Positions 35,718 through 46,101 of a stretch of DNA of 64,000 nt are shown here, in pieces. Numbering within the stretch: the stretch's first letter is position 1; each line of letters opens with the position of its first letter. A model generated the notes under the pieces. That model saw only the letters and a program-made list of their open reading frames with translations, was not told the DNA's origin and did no database searches. Made by a program: the position numbers and the translations under genes. The stretch lies in the NCBI RefSeq assembly GCF_003628145.1, contig NZ_RBZV01000017.1, forward strand, positions 26,796 to 90,795, in the 5' to 3' direction. The stretch is from Trinickia fusca. GTDB taxonomy: Bacteria > Pseudomonadota > Gammaproteobacteria > Burkholderiales > Burkholderiaceae.

Positions 35718-35803
35718 ATTACGCAGTGGGCGGCGATCGAATCCATCGTGCCCAAGATCGGCTGCACGAGCCAGACGCTGCTGGGGTCGGTCAAGCGAGA
35801 TGA
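35718..35803 (+). pseudogene. IS3-family transposase OrfA fragment
   Basis: One plus-strand frame reads QWAAIESIVPKIGCTSQTLL followed by GSVKRDE. This is the helix-turn-helix segment of IS3-type OrfA (usual form: EWAAI.SIA.K.GCTPQTL..WVK). No start, no remaining OrfA, no OrfB and no terminal repeats are present. The fragment ends 2 bp before the direct repeat at 35805, so it is a transposon scar at the edge of the inserted block. Confidence 0.6.
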
Positions 35804-35804
35804 A

Positions 35805-35833
35805 GTCGATCAACCAGGTCGGTTGCGCATCCA
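35805..35833. repeat. 29-bp direct repeat, right copy in hemoglobin gene end
   Basis: This is the partner of 34535-34563. It contains the stop codon and last seven codons of the hemoglobin gene. Confidence 0.82.
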
Positions 35834-36223
35834 GTCGGCCGTGTCGTAGAACGACATCATCAAACGCTCGCGCAGCGGCTCGCCCAATCCCATGTCGTCC
35901 ATCGCCCAGGCTATGCACCGCAGCCACTGGTCGCGCTCAGACGATGCGATTGCAAACGGCAGGTGCCGCGCACGCAGTCGTGGATGGCCGAAGCGCTCGA
36001 TGTAGTGATCGGGGCCGCCGAGCCAGCCGCACAAGAACCAGAACAGCTTGTCGCGCGAGCCGTCGAGCGAGGGCGGGTGCATCGCGCGGATACCCGCGAA
36101 CTCGGGCTCGAGATCCATCAAATCGTAGAAACGGTCGACGAGTTCGCGCACGCGCGCCTCACCGCCCACGAGTTCGAATGCCGTCGGCTGGGACGGCACT
36201 TCGTCGTCGGTCTTATCGGTCAT
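35810..36223 (-). CDS. Group II truncated hemoglobin
   Basis: This 137-residue 2-over-2 globin binds heme and probably O2 or NO. TAFELVGGEARVRELVDRFYDLM opens helices A-B with the Phe-Tyr pair at the distal side. The proximal F-helix His is in FGHPRLRARHLPFAI, and WLRCIAWAMDDMG is the G helix with its conserved Trp. The length is typical. It precedes the inserted tail-anchored gene on the minus strand. Confidence 0.92.
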   Translation of the reverse strand: MTDKTDDEVPSQPTAFELVGGEARVRELVDRFYDLMDLEPEFAGIRAMHPPSLDGSRDKLFWFLCGWLGGPDHYIERFGHPRLRARHLPFAIASSERDQWLRCIAWAMDDMGLGEPLRERLMMSFYDTADWMRNRPG

Positions 36224-36301
36224 ACGTAATACGTCAAGCCAAGAAAAAAGAAACGGAATGGAACGGAAAGCCTGCGCGCGTGAAGTGGTCGCGGCCGTGC
36301 C

Positions 36302-38893
36302 TCACGCGTCGCGCAACGACTGCGCTGCCGGACGCCGCAGCACGCGTGCGAGGCTCAGCCAGCCGCCTACACCCGCGCATACGACGCCGGCCGCCACGCC
36401 GACCGGCAGTAGCCACGGGTCGAAGTCGAGGTAGAAGTCGAACACGCGCGTGGCGAGCACCGAGCCCAGCGCTTGCGCGCCAGCTGCCGCCATGAGTCCG
36501 GCAAGCGCCCCGACGGCGGCGAACTCGGACAGCTGCACCGCACGCACCTGCCGATGCGATGCGCCAAGCGCACGCAGCAAGGCCGATTCTCGCACGCGCT
36601 CGTCACGCGTGCCGGCGAGCGCCGCATACAGCACGAGCACGCCAGCGGCCAACGTGAACGCAAACAGGAACTGCACGGCGCCGATCACCTGATCGAGCAC
36701 ATGCTGCACCTGCGCCAGGATCGGCCCTGTGTCGATCGCCGTCAGGTTCGGATGCTCGGCGATCAGCGCGTCAAGCACCGCGCGCCGCTGCGGCGGCAGA
36801 TAGAAACTCGTGATGAAGGTGGCCGGGAAACCTTGCAGCGAGGCCGGCGGCATCAACACGAAGAAGTTGACCTTGAACGAGCCCCAATCGAGCTTGCGCA
36901 CGCTCGTGACCGGGGCCTCGACCGGCAAGCCCGTCACATCGAAGCGCAGCACGTCCCCCACTTTCACGCCGATCAGTTTCGCGAGTCCCGCTTCGATCGA
37001 GATCTCGGGCTTCGTCGCCGCGCCGAACCAGCGGCCGTCGGTAATGCGATTGTCGTCGGGCAGGCTCGCGCGGTACGAGAGGTTGAACTCGCGATCGACG
37101 AGGCGGCGCGCGTCGTCGTTCTTGTACGCGCCTGGGTCGACCGGCTTGCCGTCGATGGCGAGCAGTCTGCCGCGCACGAACGGTTCGAGTACGACGCCGG
37201 GCACGCCGTGCGTGCTCAGGTAGCTCAGCACGGCCTCACGCTGGTCAGGCTGGATGTCGATGATGAATTCGTTCGGCGCATCGGGCGGCGTCGACTTGCG
37301 CCAGCCCGCCACGAGATCGTTGCGTGTCATCGCGATCAGCAGCAGGCACATGAGACCGATCGCCAGCGCCGTGATCTGCAACGCGCTGGCCGCCCCGCGC
37401 CGCTCGAGCGACGCCAGCGCATACCGCCAGCCGAGACTCGCGCGCAGCGCCACGCTGCGCTCACTGCGCGCCAGATGCGACATGGCCCACAGCGCGGCGC
37501 GCGCGAGGCTCGCGAAGACGACCAGCCCCAGCGCAAAGCCGCCCGCGACGATGCTGCCAAGCTTCAGTTCACCGGCCGCCAACACGAGCAGACCCGCGAA
37601 CAGTGCGATGCCGAGCGCGTACGCGGGCCATGCCGTGCGGGCCTGGCCATCCCATTCGCGACGCAGCACACGCACGGGCGGCACGCGCGTAAGGGGCAAC
37701 AGCGGCGGCAAGGCGAAGCCGAACAGCAGCACGAGTCCGGCCGCGAGGCCCTCGACGGCCGGCAGCAGGCTCGGCTGCGGCAAGTCGACGGCGATGAGCT
37801 CGCCGAGCCAGGCCAGCAGCGCGAAGTGTCCCGCGTAACCGAGCGCGACGCCGGCCACGCCCGCCACCAAGCCGACGAACAGGAACTCGAGCGCGACCAG
37901 CGTGCGCAACGTGCGCTCGGCCAGACCGAAGCAGCGCATGACCGCACAGCCGTCGAGATGGCGCCGTGTGTAGCGATGCGCGGCCATCGCGATCGCGACG
38001 GCCGCCAACAGCGCCGTCAGCAGCGCCACGAGACGCAGAAAGTGTCCGGCCCGATCGAGCGTCTGACGCACTTGCGGCTGGCCGTCCTGCAGCGACTCGA
38101 GCGCGACGCCGCGCAGCTTGCCGCCGTCGACGTGCGCATGCGCGAACTGGGCGAACTGGGCGACGGCGTCGTCGCCGCCCGCGACAAGCAACCGATACGT
38201 CACGCGGCTGCCGTAGCCGAGGAGCCCCGTCGACGCGAGCTCGTCCTCGCGCAGCATCAGGCGCGGCGAAAAGTTGACGAACGAGAAGCCGCGATCGAGC
38301 TCGCGCGTGATGACCGCGCCGATCGTGAACGTGCGCGCGCCCAGCACGACTTGATCGCCGACGCGAGCGTTCAATGCGCCGAGCAGTTCGGCGTCGACCC
38401 ACGCCGTGCCACGTGACGGCATGCCGGTGGCCGGTGCATCGGGCGCATCGGGCGCCGCCGCAATGCGCAGCGCCCCGCGCAGCGGATAAGTCGGGGAGAC
38501 CGCCTTGACAGCCGCCAGCCGCGCGCTCGGCAACGCACCGGGGGCCGCCTCGTCGCCGCCCGCGCGCATCACCATGCTGGGAAAGATCGTCGTCGTCGCC
38601 GTGCGCAGCCCCAGCGCGCGGGCTTCATTGAAAAAAAAAGAGTCGAGCGGATGATCGGCACGGACGATGAAATCGGCCGCGATCATGCGGCGCGCATCGC
38701 GTTCGAGCCCTTGTTGCAGACGATCGGCCAGGAACCCGACGCTGGCGAGCGCCGCGACGGCCAAGACGAGCGCCAGCACGAGCATTGTCAGCTCGCCCGA
38801 GCGCCAGTCGCGCGCGGTCATCCGCGCCGCCTGGCGTACGGTATCCGCGAAGGTGTAGCGGCGGCGCGGCCCGCCATCGATCGGCTGGCTCAA
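36302..38893 (-). CDS. FtsX/MacB-type ABC transporter permease, large
   Basis: This 863-residue membrane protein has the double-module FtsX layout: a first helix (TMLVLALVLAVAALASVG), a large periplasmic domain, three helices near 270-420, a second pair of modules with another periplasmic region, and a final three-helix block ending VLRRPAAQSLRDA. It resembles the YbbP-type permease of the YbbA-YbbP exporters. The ATPase is not adjacent here. I chose TTG at 38891-38893 (M-SQPIDGGPRRRYTFAD), whose TTGA overlaps the DUF4126 stop; ATG 38821 is an alternative. Confidence 0.85.
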   Translation of the reverse strand: MSQPIDGGPRRRYTFADTVRQAARMTARDWRSGELTMLVLALVLAVAALASVGFLADRLQQGLERDARRMIAADFIVRADHPLDSFFFNEARALGLRTATTTIFPSMVMRAGGDEAAPGALPSARLAAVKAVSPTYPLRGALRIAAAPDAPDAPATGMPSRGTAWVDAELLGALNARVGDQVVLGARTFTIGAVITRELDRGFSFVNFSPRLMLREDELASTGLLGYGSRVTYRLLVAGGDDAVAQFAQFAHAHVDGGKLRGVALESLQDGQPQVRQTLDRAGHFLRLVALLTALLAAVAIAMAAHRYTRRHLDGCAVMRCFGLAERTLRTLVALEFLFVGLVAGVAGVALGYAGHFALLAWLGELIAVDLPQPSLLPAVEGLAAGLVLLFGFALPPLLPLTRVPPVRVLRREWDGQARTAWPAYALGIALFAGLLVLAAGELKLGSIVAGGFALGLVVFASLARAALWAMSHLARSERSVALRASLGWRYALASLERRGAASALQITALAIGLMCLLLIAMTRNDLVAGWRKSTPPDAPNEFIIDIQPDQREAVLSYLSTHGVPGVVLEPFVRGRLLAIDGKPVDPGAYKNDDARRLVDREFNLSYRASLPDDNRITDGRWFGAATKPEISIEAGLAKLIGVKVGDVLRFDVTGLPVEAPVTSVRKLDWGSFKVNFFVLMPPASLQGFPATFITSFYLPPQRRAVLDALIAEHPNLTAIDTGPILAQVQHVLDQVIGAVQFLFAFTLAAGVLVLYAALAGTRDERVRESALLRALGASHRQVRAVQLSEFAAVGALAGLMAAAGAQALGSVLATRVFDFYLDFDPWLLPVGVAAGVVCAGVGGWLSLARVLRRPAAQSLRDA

Positions 38894-39507
38894 TCGCGCT
38901 TGCCCCCGAACGAGCCCAAGCGCGACACCATGTGCGCCGCCATGCCGCGAAAGCCCCCCTGCACGCCGCGCCACAGCCGCGGCAACGCCCAGCTCGAAAA
39001 CGCGAGGAAGCCGACCATCAGCAGCAGGAACAGCAAAGGCACGAACAGCGCGAGCGCCAGCCCCACGCACACGAGCACGTCCTCGGTCGACGAAGCGATC
39101 CAGTTCGACAGCGGCTCGGGCGAGAGATTGATCAGCGCGCGTGTGCCGGCCTTGGTCAGATGCGCCGAGCCGGCCAGCGTGCCGCCGGCGAGCGCGGCCA
39201 CCGTCAACAACGCAGGGTCGGCATGGCCGAGCGAGCCGGCAGCCAGCAGCGCCCCGGCCGGGATGCGGATGAACGTATGGATCGCGTCCCACAGCGAGTC
39301 GAATGCGGGTATGCGATCGGCGAGGAATTCGGCGACGGTCAGCACGGCGGCCGTGCCGATGACCCAAGGCGAGGCGAGCGCCGACAACGTGTCGGGAAGA
39401 TGCACGATGCCAAGCCGGGCGAATACGCCCACGAGCAGCACCGTCAGATAAAGGCGCAGGCCGCTGGCCCATGACAGGCCGGCGCCGAGCGAAAGTGCGT
39501 CGAGCAT
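38890..39507 (-). CDS. DUF4126 family membrane protein
   Basis: This 205-residue protein has several hydrophobic helices. It begins MLDALSLGAGLSWASGLRLY, the typical opening of DUF4126, and has AGTRALINLSPEPLSNWIAS in the middle. GGGGAGGGGCA just before the ATG gives a strong ribosome site. It overlaps the start of the FtsX-type permease gene, so they are translationally coupled. Function is unknown. Confidence 0.85.
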   Translation of the reverse strand: MLDALSLGAGLSWASGLRLYLTVLLVGVFARLGIVHLPDTLSALASPWVIGTAAVLTVAEFLADRIPAFDSLWDAIHTFIRIPAGALLAAGSLGHADPALLTVAALAGGTLAGSAHLTKAGTRALINLSPEPLSNWIASSTEDVLVCVGLALALFVPLLFLLLMVGFLAFSSWALPRLWRGVQGGFRGMAAHMVSRLGSFGGKRD

Positions 39508-39682
39508 TGCCCCCTCCCCTTTGTCGTGGCGACGGCCACTTCGCGCGGCATCAGGCGCGCGGAAGGCTGTCACGGGCCGCGCGCGCCCCGCGGCGCGCGA
39601 CTTGCATCCCATTATAGACAGGTCGCCGGTACGCCAACGCGCGATGCGCCGTTGCTGACGGGGGCCGTACGCAAGCTGCGCG

Positions 39683-40381
39683 TCAGGCGGCGCCGACGAG
39701 CCGGTAGCCGACGCCGGTTTCCGTGACGATGTGCTCCGGCTGGGCCGGATCGCGCTCGAGCTTCTGACGCAGGTGCGCCATATAGATGCGCAGATAGTGG
39801 TTGCTCTCGACGTGCGACGGGCCCCACACGTCGCGCAGCAGCTGCCGGTGCGTCAGCACGCGGCCTGCATGGCGCACGAGCGTCGCGAGCAGGCGGTATT
39901 CGATCGGCGTCAGGTGCACGGGCGCGCCGTCGCGCGACACGAGCCGCTGCGCGAGATCGACGCAGACCGGGCCGAAGCGCACCTGCGGCGACTCGCTCGT
40001 GCCTGCCAGGTTGCGCCGGCGCAGATGCGCGCGAATGCGCGCGAGCAACTCCGAGACGCCGAACGGCTTGGTCAGATAGTCGTCGGCACCCGCGTCGAGC
40101 GCGGCGACCTTTTCGGCCTCGTGCGTGCGCGCCGACAACACGATGACGGGCATCTCGCTCCAGCCGCGCAACTCGCGGATCACGTCGAGCCCGTCGGTGT
40201 CGGGCAGGCCCAGGTCGACGATGACGAGGTCAGGCTTGCGCGTGGCCGCCTCGACGAGCCCCTGCTTGCCCGTTTCCGCGTCGTACACGGCAATGCCCTC
40301 GGTCTCGAGCGACGTGCGCACGAAGCGGCGGATCTGCTTTTCGTCCTCGATCAGGACAACGGTGATGGTAGGCTCACTCAT
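39683..40381 (-). CDS. kdpE: Response regulator KdpE
   Basis: This 232-residue OmpR-type regulator has a receiver domain with acidic pocket EDE near residue 12, phospho-acceptor Asp in VIVDLGLPDTDG and Lys in LTKPFG. The winged-helix DNA-binding domain includes HLTPIEYRLLATLVRHAGRV and the recognition helix NHYLRIYMAHLRQKLE. With KdpD it activates kdp transcription when potassium is limiting. It overlaps the kdpD stop by 4 bp. The gene order kdpFABC-kdpDE supports the name. Confidence 0.95.
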   Translation of the reverse strand: MSEPTITVVLIEDEKQIRRFVRTSLETEGIAVYDAETGKQGLVEAATRKPDLVIVDLGLPDTDGLDVIRELRGWSEMPVIVLSARTHEAEKVAALDAGADDYLTKPFGVSELLARIRAHLRRRNLAGTSESPQVRFGPVCVDLAQRLVSRDGAPVHLTPIEYRLLATLVRHAGRVLTHRQLLRDVWGPSHVESNHYLRIYMAHLRQKLERDPAQPEHIVTETGVGYRLVGAA

Positions 40382-43233
40382 GATGCTTTATTCGTTGTGG
40401 GCGTCGCGTTCGACGCTGTGCCTTCGGCTACGGGCGGCAGCGCGGGAAGCGCCTCGATATCGCCTTCGACGTCAGGCGCGGCCGGTGGCGTCTCGACCGG
40501 CAGGGTAAACCAGAACTGCGCGCCGATGATCGTGCCTTCGGGACCGAGGCGGTTCGCCGCGCCGATCGTGCCGCCGTGCGCTTCGACGATCGCGCGGCAG
40601 ATCGCCAGCCCGAGGCCGATGCCGGGCTTGGCCGATTCCTTTTCGCCGCGCGTGAACTTCTCGAAGATGCGCGCTTCCATGCCGTGCGGCAGACCGGGGC
40701 CGTTATCGTCGACCGTCACGCGCACGAACGGCCTGCCGTCCTCGTCGATGCGCTGCGCGCCGATCGCGATCGGCGTGCCGGCCGGCGTGTACTTCGCCGC
40801 GTTCTCGAACAGGTTCGAGAACAGCCGCTCCATCAATACCGCGTCGAGCTGCAACAGCGGCAGCTCGGGCGCCAGCGTGACACTGGCCGGATGCGGGGCG
40901 AGCACGCGCTTGCAGGCCGCGAGCGCAGCGCCGACCGTTTCCTCGAGCGGCGTCCATTGCCGGTTCAAGCGCAGGCTGCCGGCTTGCAGGCGCGCCATAT
41001 CGAGCAGGTTCGTGACGATGCCCGTCATGCGCAACGCTTCCTCGTGGATGGCCTCGACGAGCTCGTCGCCGGGCTGTGGGGCAGCCATGCCCGCGCGCGT
41101 CTGCGCGAGCATCGACGAGAAACCGACGATGGCCGTCAGCGGCGTGCGCAAGTCGTGCGAAATGGCCGACAGCAGCGAATTGCGCAGGCGCTCGGACTCC
41201 ATGTTCACGAGCGCATCGCGCGCGATGTCGACATAGTGGACACGCTCGAGCGCGAGCGCGATCTGCGCCGCGAACGCATCGAGCATGCGCTGCTGCTCGG
41301 GAATGGCGAGCTCGCTGGCATTTTCCATGACCACGGCCAGCACGCCGCGCGTGCGCATCGGCGCCTTCAGCGGCAAATACAGGGCCTGCGCGGCCGGCAG
41401 CGTATCGGTGCCGCGGCCTGCCGGCTTTTGCTGGTCGTAGACCCACTGCCCTACGTCGATATCGAGCGCCTCGCCTTGCAGCGTGACCTTTTCGTCGGGC
41501 TCCTCGATCTTCTGTTTCACCTTGTCGGCACTGTCGGGCAGCAGGATCGCGACGCGCGCGCGAAACACCTCGCTGACGTGGCGGCTGCCGATCTCGACGA
41601 TCTGCTCGGTCGTCAGCGCCGCGCCGAGCTCACGCGCCATCGCGTACATCGCGCCCGTACGCCGTTCGCGATGTCGTGCCACGCTGGCCTCGCGGCGCAG
41701 GCTCGACGTGAGGTGGCTGATCACGAGGGAAGTCAGCAGCATGCCGAGGAAGGTCAGCAGATACTGCGTATCGGTGACCGAAAACGACATGCGCGGCGGC
41801 ACGAAGAAGAAGTCGAACGCCGCCACCGACAGGAACGACAGCAGGACGCCGGGCCCGCGTCCGAGCCGGACGGCCGTGAACACGACGCCAAGCAGATACA
41901 GCATGACGAGGTTCGTCAGGTCGAGGTGCACCATCAGACGGCTCGCGATGGCCGTGATGACGGCACAGATCGCCGTCGCATAGGCATAGCTCGACGGCGG
42001 CGAACGCCAGGCGCTGCCGGCCGCGAGCGCCTCGCGCCATGCGCGAGCGCCATCGTCGAGCGCCGTGCCGCTCGCGCGGCTCGAACGTGTCTCCTGCTCG
42101 CCGAACGCGCGGATCAGCGTGACGTCGACGTCGCCGGCACGCTCGGCCAGCCGCTCGCCCATCGGCCGGCGCAGCCAGCGCGAAACGCCCGTGCGCACCG
42201 AGCCGCCCGCCACGAGCTTGGATACATTGCGCACGCGCGCATAGCCCACCAGCGCCGCGATGGCATCGCTGGCGGCCAGCGTGGCCGTCTCGGCGCCGAG
42301 CTCGGCCGCGAGCTTCAGCGCGTTCAACGTGTGCTCGCGCGTGGCATCGGACAGCCGTTGCAGCTTGGGCGTCTCGACATAGACGGCGATCCAGTCGGCT
42401 TTCAGGCTGGCCGCGAGCCGGGCCGCCGCGCGCACGAGCATCGGCGCCTCGGGCCCGGGCCCCACGCACACGAGCAGCCGCTCACGCGCCTGCCAGATAC
42501 GCTGGATCGAGCGGTCGGCACGATACTCGCGCATCTGCGCGTCGACGCGATCGGCCGTGCGCCGCAGCGCGAGCTCGCGCAGCGCGATCAGGTTGCCCTT
42601 GCGGAAGAAATTGCGCACGGCGCGCTCGGCCTGCTGTGCCAGATAGACCTTGCCGTCGCGCAGGCGATCGAGCAATTCCTCGGCCGGCAAGTCGACGAGG
42701 GTGACTTCGTCGGCCATGTCGAACACGCGGTCGGGCACGGTCTCCCACACGCGAATGCCGGTGATCTGCCCCACGACGTCGTTCAGGCTCTCGAGGTGCT
42801 GCACGTTGACGGTCGTATAGACGTCGATGCCGGCGTCGAGCAGTTCCTGCACATCCTGCCAGCGCTTCAGATGGCGTGCGCCCTGCACGTTCGAGTGCGC
42901 GAGCTCGTCGACGAGCACCAGCTGCGGCTTGCGCGCGAGCGCAGCATCGAGATCGAACTCGCCGAGCTTGCGCCCGCGATACTCGATTTGCGCGAGCGGC
43001 AGCATCTCGAGCCCTTCGACGAGCGCGGCCGTTTCCTTGCGGCCGTGCGTCTCGGCGATGCCGACGATGACGTCGACGCCCTCGTCTTTGCGGCGGCGCG
43101 CGGCTTGCAGCATCGCATAGGTCTTGCCAACGCCGGCCGACGCGCCAAAGAAGACCTTCAGCTTGCCGCGCTGGCGCCGCTCTTCGTCGCGTTGCAGTCG
43201 ATCGAGCAGTTGATCGGGATCGGGTCGGTTCAT
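40378..43233 (-). CDS. kdpD: Sensor histidine kinase KdpD
   Basis: This is a 951-residue membrane sensor. The N-terminal KdpD domain has the Walker A-like GASAGVGKTYAM, then a universal-stress-like domain, four transmembrane helices (about 400-500), a GAF domain and a kinase core with His in SAISHDLRTPLTAIVG, N-box, and G-boxes DNGPGLPHG and GIGLGLAI. It phosphorylates KdpE. The start is MNRPDPDQLLDRLQRDEE; an upstream in-frame extension is non-conserved. It lies 127 bp after kdpC. Confidence 0.96.
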   Translation of the reverse strand: MNRPDPDQLLDRLQRDEERRQRGKLKVFFGASAGVGKTYAMLQAARRRKDEGVDVIVGIAETHGRKETAALVEGLEMLPLAQIEYRGRKLGEFDLDAALARKPQLVLVDELAHSNVQGARHLKRWQDVQELLDAGIDVYTTVNVQHLESLNDVVGQITGIRVWETVPDRVFDMADEVTLVDLPAEELLDRLRDGKVYLAQQAERAVRNFFRKGNLIALRELALRRTADRVDAQMREYRADRSIQRIWQARERLLVCVGPGPEAPMLVRAAARLAASLKADWIAVYVETPKLQRLSDATREHTLNALKLAAELGAETATLAASDAIAALVGYARVRNVSKLVAGGSVRTGVSRWLRRPMGERLAERAGDVDVTLIRAFGEQETRSSRASGTALDDGARAWREALAAGSAWRSPPSSYAYATAICAVITAIASRLMVHLDLTNLVMLYLLGVVFTAVRLGRGPGVLLSFLSVAAFDFFFVPPRMSFSVTDTQYLLTFLGMLLTSLVISHLTSSLRREASVARHRERRTGAMYAMARELGAALTTEQIVEIGSRHVSEVFRARVAILLPDSADKVKQKIEEPDEKVTLQGEALDIDVGQWVYDQQKPAGRGTDTLPAAQALYLPLKAPMRTRGVLAVVMENASELAIPEQQRMLDAFAAQIALALERVHYVDIARDALVNMESERLRNSLLSAISHDLRTPLTAIVGFSSMLAQTRAGMAAPQPGDELVEAIHEEALRMTGIVTNLLDMARLQAGSLRLNRQWTPLEETVGAALAACKRVLAPHPASVTLAPELPLLQLDAVLMERLFSNLFENAAKYTPAGTPIAIGAQRIDEDGRPFVRVTVDDNGPGLPHGMEARIFEKFTRGEKESAKPGIGLGLAICRAIVEAHGGTIGAANRLGPEGTIIGAQFWFTLPVETPPAAPDVEGDIEALPALPPVAEGTASNATPTTNKAS

Positions 43234-43360
43234 GCGAAAACAGTATGACGGACTGCGCAATAACAAGTGCGCGATGCTCCTATTGTCGAAGCACCGCGCG
43301 CAAAAGGCAAAGGCGACGCCCCATGCCGGCGGCGCCGCCTTTGCACAGCTAGGCCCCTGC

Positions 43361-43948
43361 TCAGCCGTGGCTGCCGTGCGCAGCCGCGTCGAGCGCGAGG
43401 TTCAGCTTCAGCACGTTCACGCGCGGCTCGCCGAACAGGCCGAACTGACGCCCGCTCGTGTTGCTCGCGACGATCGCTTCGACGTCGGCCGCCGACATAT
43501 TGCGTGCCTTGGCTACGCGCTCGACCTGATAGACCGCCGCGGCCGGGCTGATCTCGGGATCGAGCCCGCTACCCGAGGACGTCACCAGATCGACGGGCAC
43601 CGGCTTGGACATGTCCGTGCCGGCCGCCTTCAGCGCCTCGATACGGCCTTTCACCTCATCGGCGAGCGCCGGATTCGTCGGGCCCGTGTTCGAGCCACCC
43701 GAGTTCGAGGCGTTGTACGGCTGCGGGCTGGTCGCCGACAAACGCCCCCAGAAGTACTTCGGCGCATCGAATTGCTGGCCGATCAGCGCCGAGCCCACGG
43801 CCTTGCCATCGTGCTCGATGATGCTGCCGTTGGCTTGGAACGGGAAGACCGCTTGCCCGATGGCCGTGACGACGGCCGGATAAGCGAGCCCGGTGATCGC
43901 GGTCAGCACGGCGAAGACGACGAGAAGCGGACGAAAGAAGGAGTTCAT
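43361..43948 (-). CDS. kdpC: Potassium-transporting ATPase subunit KdpC
   Basis: This 195-residue single-span subunit stabilises the KdpFABC complex. One N-terminal helix is in [22 protein letters not shown]. The conserved [20 protein letters not shown] and the [22 protein letters not shown] region are present. The ATG at 43948 has AAGGAA upstream; GTG two codons earlier is possible. It follows kdpB after 34 bp. Confidence 0.97.
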   Translation of the reverse strand: MNSFFRPLLVVFAVLTAITGLAYPAVVTAIGQAVFPFQANGSIIEHDGKAVGSALIGQQFDAPKYFWGRLSATSPQPYNASNSGGSNTGPTNPALADEVKGRIEALKAAGTDMSKPVPVDLVTSSGSGLDPEISPAAAVYQVERVAKARNMSAADVEAIVASNTSGRQFGLFGEPRVNVLKLNLALDAAAHGSHG

Positions 43949-43982
43949 TTTCACATTTCCTTGGCAATGACGAGCCGATCAA

Positions 43983-46067
43983 TCAAACCCAGCCCAGTGC
44001 GGCCAGCACCATGTCGATCAGCTTGATGCCGACGAACGGCACGAGAATGCCGCCAAGCCCGTAGACCAGCAGGTTGCGGCGCAACAGCATGGCCGCGCCG
44101 AGCGGCCGGTAGCGCACGCCCTTCAGCGCGAGCGGGATCAACATCACGATGATCAGCGCGTTGAAGATCACCGCCGACATGATGCTCGATGCCGGCGTCG
44201 CCAGATGCATGACGTTCAGCGCGTTGAGCTGCGGATAGGTCGTCGCAAACACGGCCGGAATGATCGCGAAGTACTTGGCCACGTCGTTGGCGATCGAGAA
44301 CGTCGTCAGCGAGCCGCGCGTCATCAGCATTTGCTTGCCGATCTCGACGATCTCGATGAGCTTGGTCGGGTTCGAATCGAGGTCGACCATGTTGCCCGCC
44401 TCCTTCGCCGCCTGCGTACCCGTGTTCATCGCCACGGCCACGTCGGCTTGCGCGAGCGCCGGCGCGTCGTTCGTGCCGTCGCCCGTCATCGCCACGAGCC
44501 GGCCTTCGGCCTGATGCGCGCGAATCGTCTTGAGCTTCGTTTCGGGCGTGGCTTCGGCCAGGAAGTCATCCACGCCGGCTTCGGCCGCGATGGCCGCCGC
44601 CGTGAGCCGGTTGTCGCCGGTCACCATGATGGTCTTGATGCCCATCTTGCGCAGTTCGGCAAAGCGCTCCTTGATGCCGCCCTTCACGATGTCCTTGAGC
44701 TCGATCACGCCCAGGATGCGTGCCGCGCCGCCAACCTTTTCAGCCACGACGAGCGGCGTGCTGCCGCGACGGGCCACTTCGGCCACCGCATTCGCCACTT
44801 CCGGCGAAAAGCGTCCGCCGTTCGCTTCGACGTACGTCTTCAACGCGTCGGCCGCGCCCTTGCGGATCTCGCGGTCGGCCAGGTCCACGCCGCTCATGCG
44901 TGTCTGTGCGCTGAACGCGATGAACGTCGGATGCAGCGCAGCCATGTCGCGTTGGCGGATGTTGAAGCGCTGCTTGGCGAGCACGACGATGCTGCGGCCT
45001 TCGGGCGTTTCGTCGGCCAACGAAGACAGCTGCGCCGCATCGGCGAGCGCCTCCTCGGCGATACCCGGGGCCGGCACGAAGCTCGATGCCTGCCGGTTGC
45101 CGAGCGTGATGGTGCCGGTCTTGTCGAGCAACAGCACGTCGACGTCACCGGCCGCTTCGACTGCGCGGCCCGACGTCGCGATCACGTTGGCCTGCATCAT
45201 GCGGCTCATACCGGCCACGCCGATCGCCGACAACAAGCCACCGATCGTCGTCGGAATCAGGCACACGAGCAGTGCGACGAGCGCCGTGATCGTGACGACA
45301 TGGCCGGCCTTGGCCGCCTCGACCGAGAACATCGAGAACGGCAACAGGGTCACCGTGGCGAGCAGCAGCACGATCGTCAACGCCACGAGCAGGATCGTCA
45401 GCGCGATCTCGTTGGGCGTCTTCTGACGCTTGGCGCCTTCGACCATCGCGATCATGCGGTCGAGGAACGCTTCGCCCGGATTGGCCGTGACGCGCACGAC
45501 GATCCAGTCAGACAGCACGCGCGTGCCGCCCGTCACCGACGAGAAGTCGCCGCCCGATTCGCGGATCACCGGTGCCGATTCGCCCGTGATGGCCGATTCG
45601 TCGACCGACGCCACGCCTTCGATGACTTCACCGTCGGCGGGAATCGTGTCGCCCGTTTCGACGAGCACCACATCGCCGCGGCGCAGGTCGGTGGCCGTGA
45701 CGATGCGCACGGGCGATTTCGGATGCGGCTCATTGAGCTTTTTCGCCATCACGTCGCGCTTGGCGCTGCGCAGCGACGCGGCCTGCGCCTTCGAGCGCCC
45801 TTCTGCGAGCGCTTCGGCGAAGTTTGCGAACAGCACGGTGAACCACAGCCACAGCGTGACGGCCAGAATGAACCCCGACGGCGCTTCGGCCTGGCCCGCG
45901 AGCGCAGCCAGCCACAGGATCGTCGTGAGGATGCTGCCGACGTACACGCAGAACATCACAGGGTTGCGCAGCTGCGTACGCGGCGTCAGTTTTTTGAACG
46001 AGTCCACGATCGCCGGGCGCACCAGCGCCGGATCGAACATGGACCGAGTAGCGGAATGTTGAGTCAT
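43983..46067 (-). CDS. kdpB: Potassium-transporting P-type ATPase, catalytic subunit KdpB
   Basis: This is a 694-residue P-type ATPase. The phosphorylated Asp is in [13 protein letters not shown], the actuator loop has TGES and the hinge is [20 protein letters not shown]. About seven transmembrane helices, length and motif spacing match KdpB. It powers K+ uptake through KdpA. It sits 34 bp after kdpA. Confidence 0.98.
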   Translation of the reverse strand: MTQHSATRSMFDPALVRPAIVDSFKKLTPRTQLRNPVMFCVYVGSILTTILWLAALAGQAEAPSGFILAVTLWLWFTVLFANFAEALAEGRSKAQAASLRSAKRDVMAKKLNEPHPKSPVRIVTATDLRRGDVVLVETGDTIPADGEVIEGVASVDESAITGESAPVIRESGGDFSSVTGGTRVLSDWIVVRVTANPGEAFLDRMIAMVEGAKRQKTPNEIALTILLVALTIVLLLATVTLLPFSMFSVEAAKAGHVVTITALVALLVCLIPTTIGGLLSAIGVAGMSRMMQANVIATSGRAVEAAGDVDVLLLDKTGTITLGNRQASSFVPAPGIAEEALADAAQLSSLADETPEGRSIVVLAKQRFNIRQRDMAALHPTFIAFSAQTRMSGVDLADREIRKGAADALKTYVEANGGRFSPEVANAVAEVARRGSTPLVVAEKVGGAARILGVIELKDIVKGGIKERFAELRKMGIKTIMVTGDNRLTAAAIAAEAGVDDFLAEATPETKLKTIRAHQAEGRLVAMTGDGTNDAPALAQADVAVAMNTGTQAAKEAGNMVDLDSNPTKLIEIVEIGKQMLMTRGSLTTFSIANDVAKYFAIIPAVFATTYPQLNALNVMHLATPASSIMSAVIFNALIIVMLIPLALKGVRYRPLGAAMLLRRNLLVYGLGGILVPFVGIKLIDMVLAALGWV

Positions 46068-46101
46068 GTGAATTCTCGAATGCGCTTGTCGCGTTCCTCG
46101 A

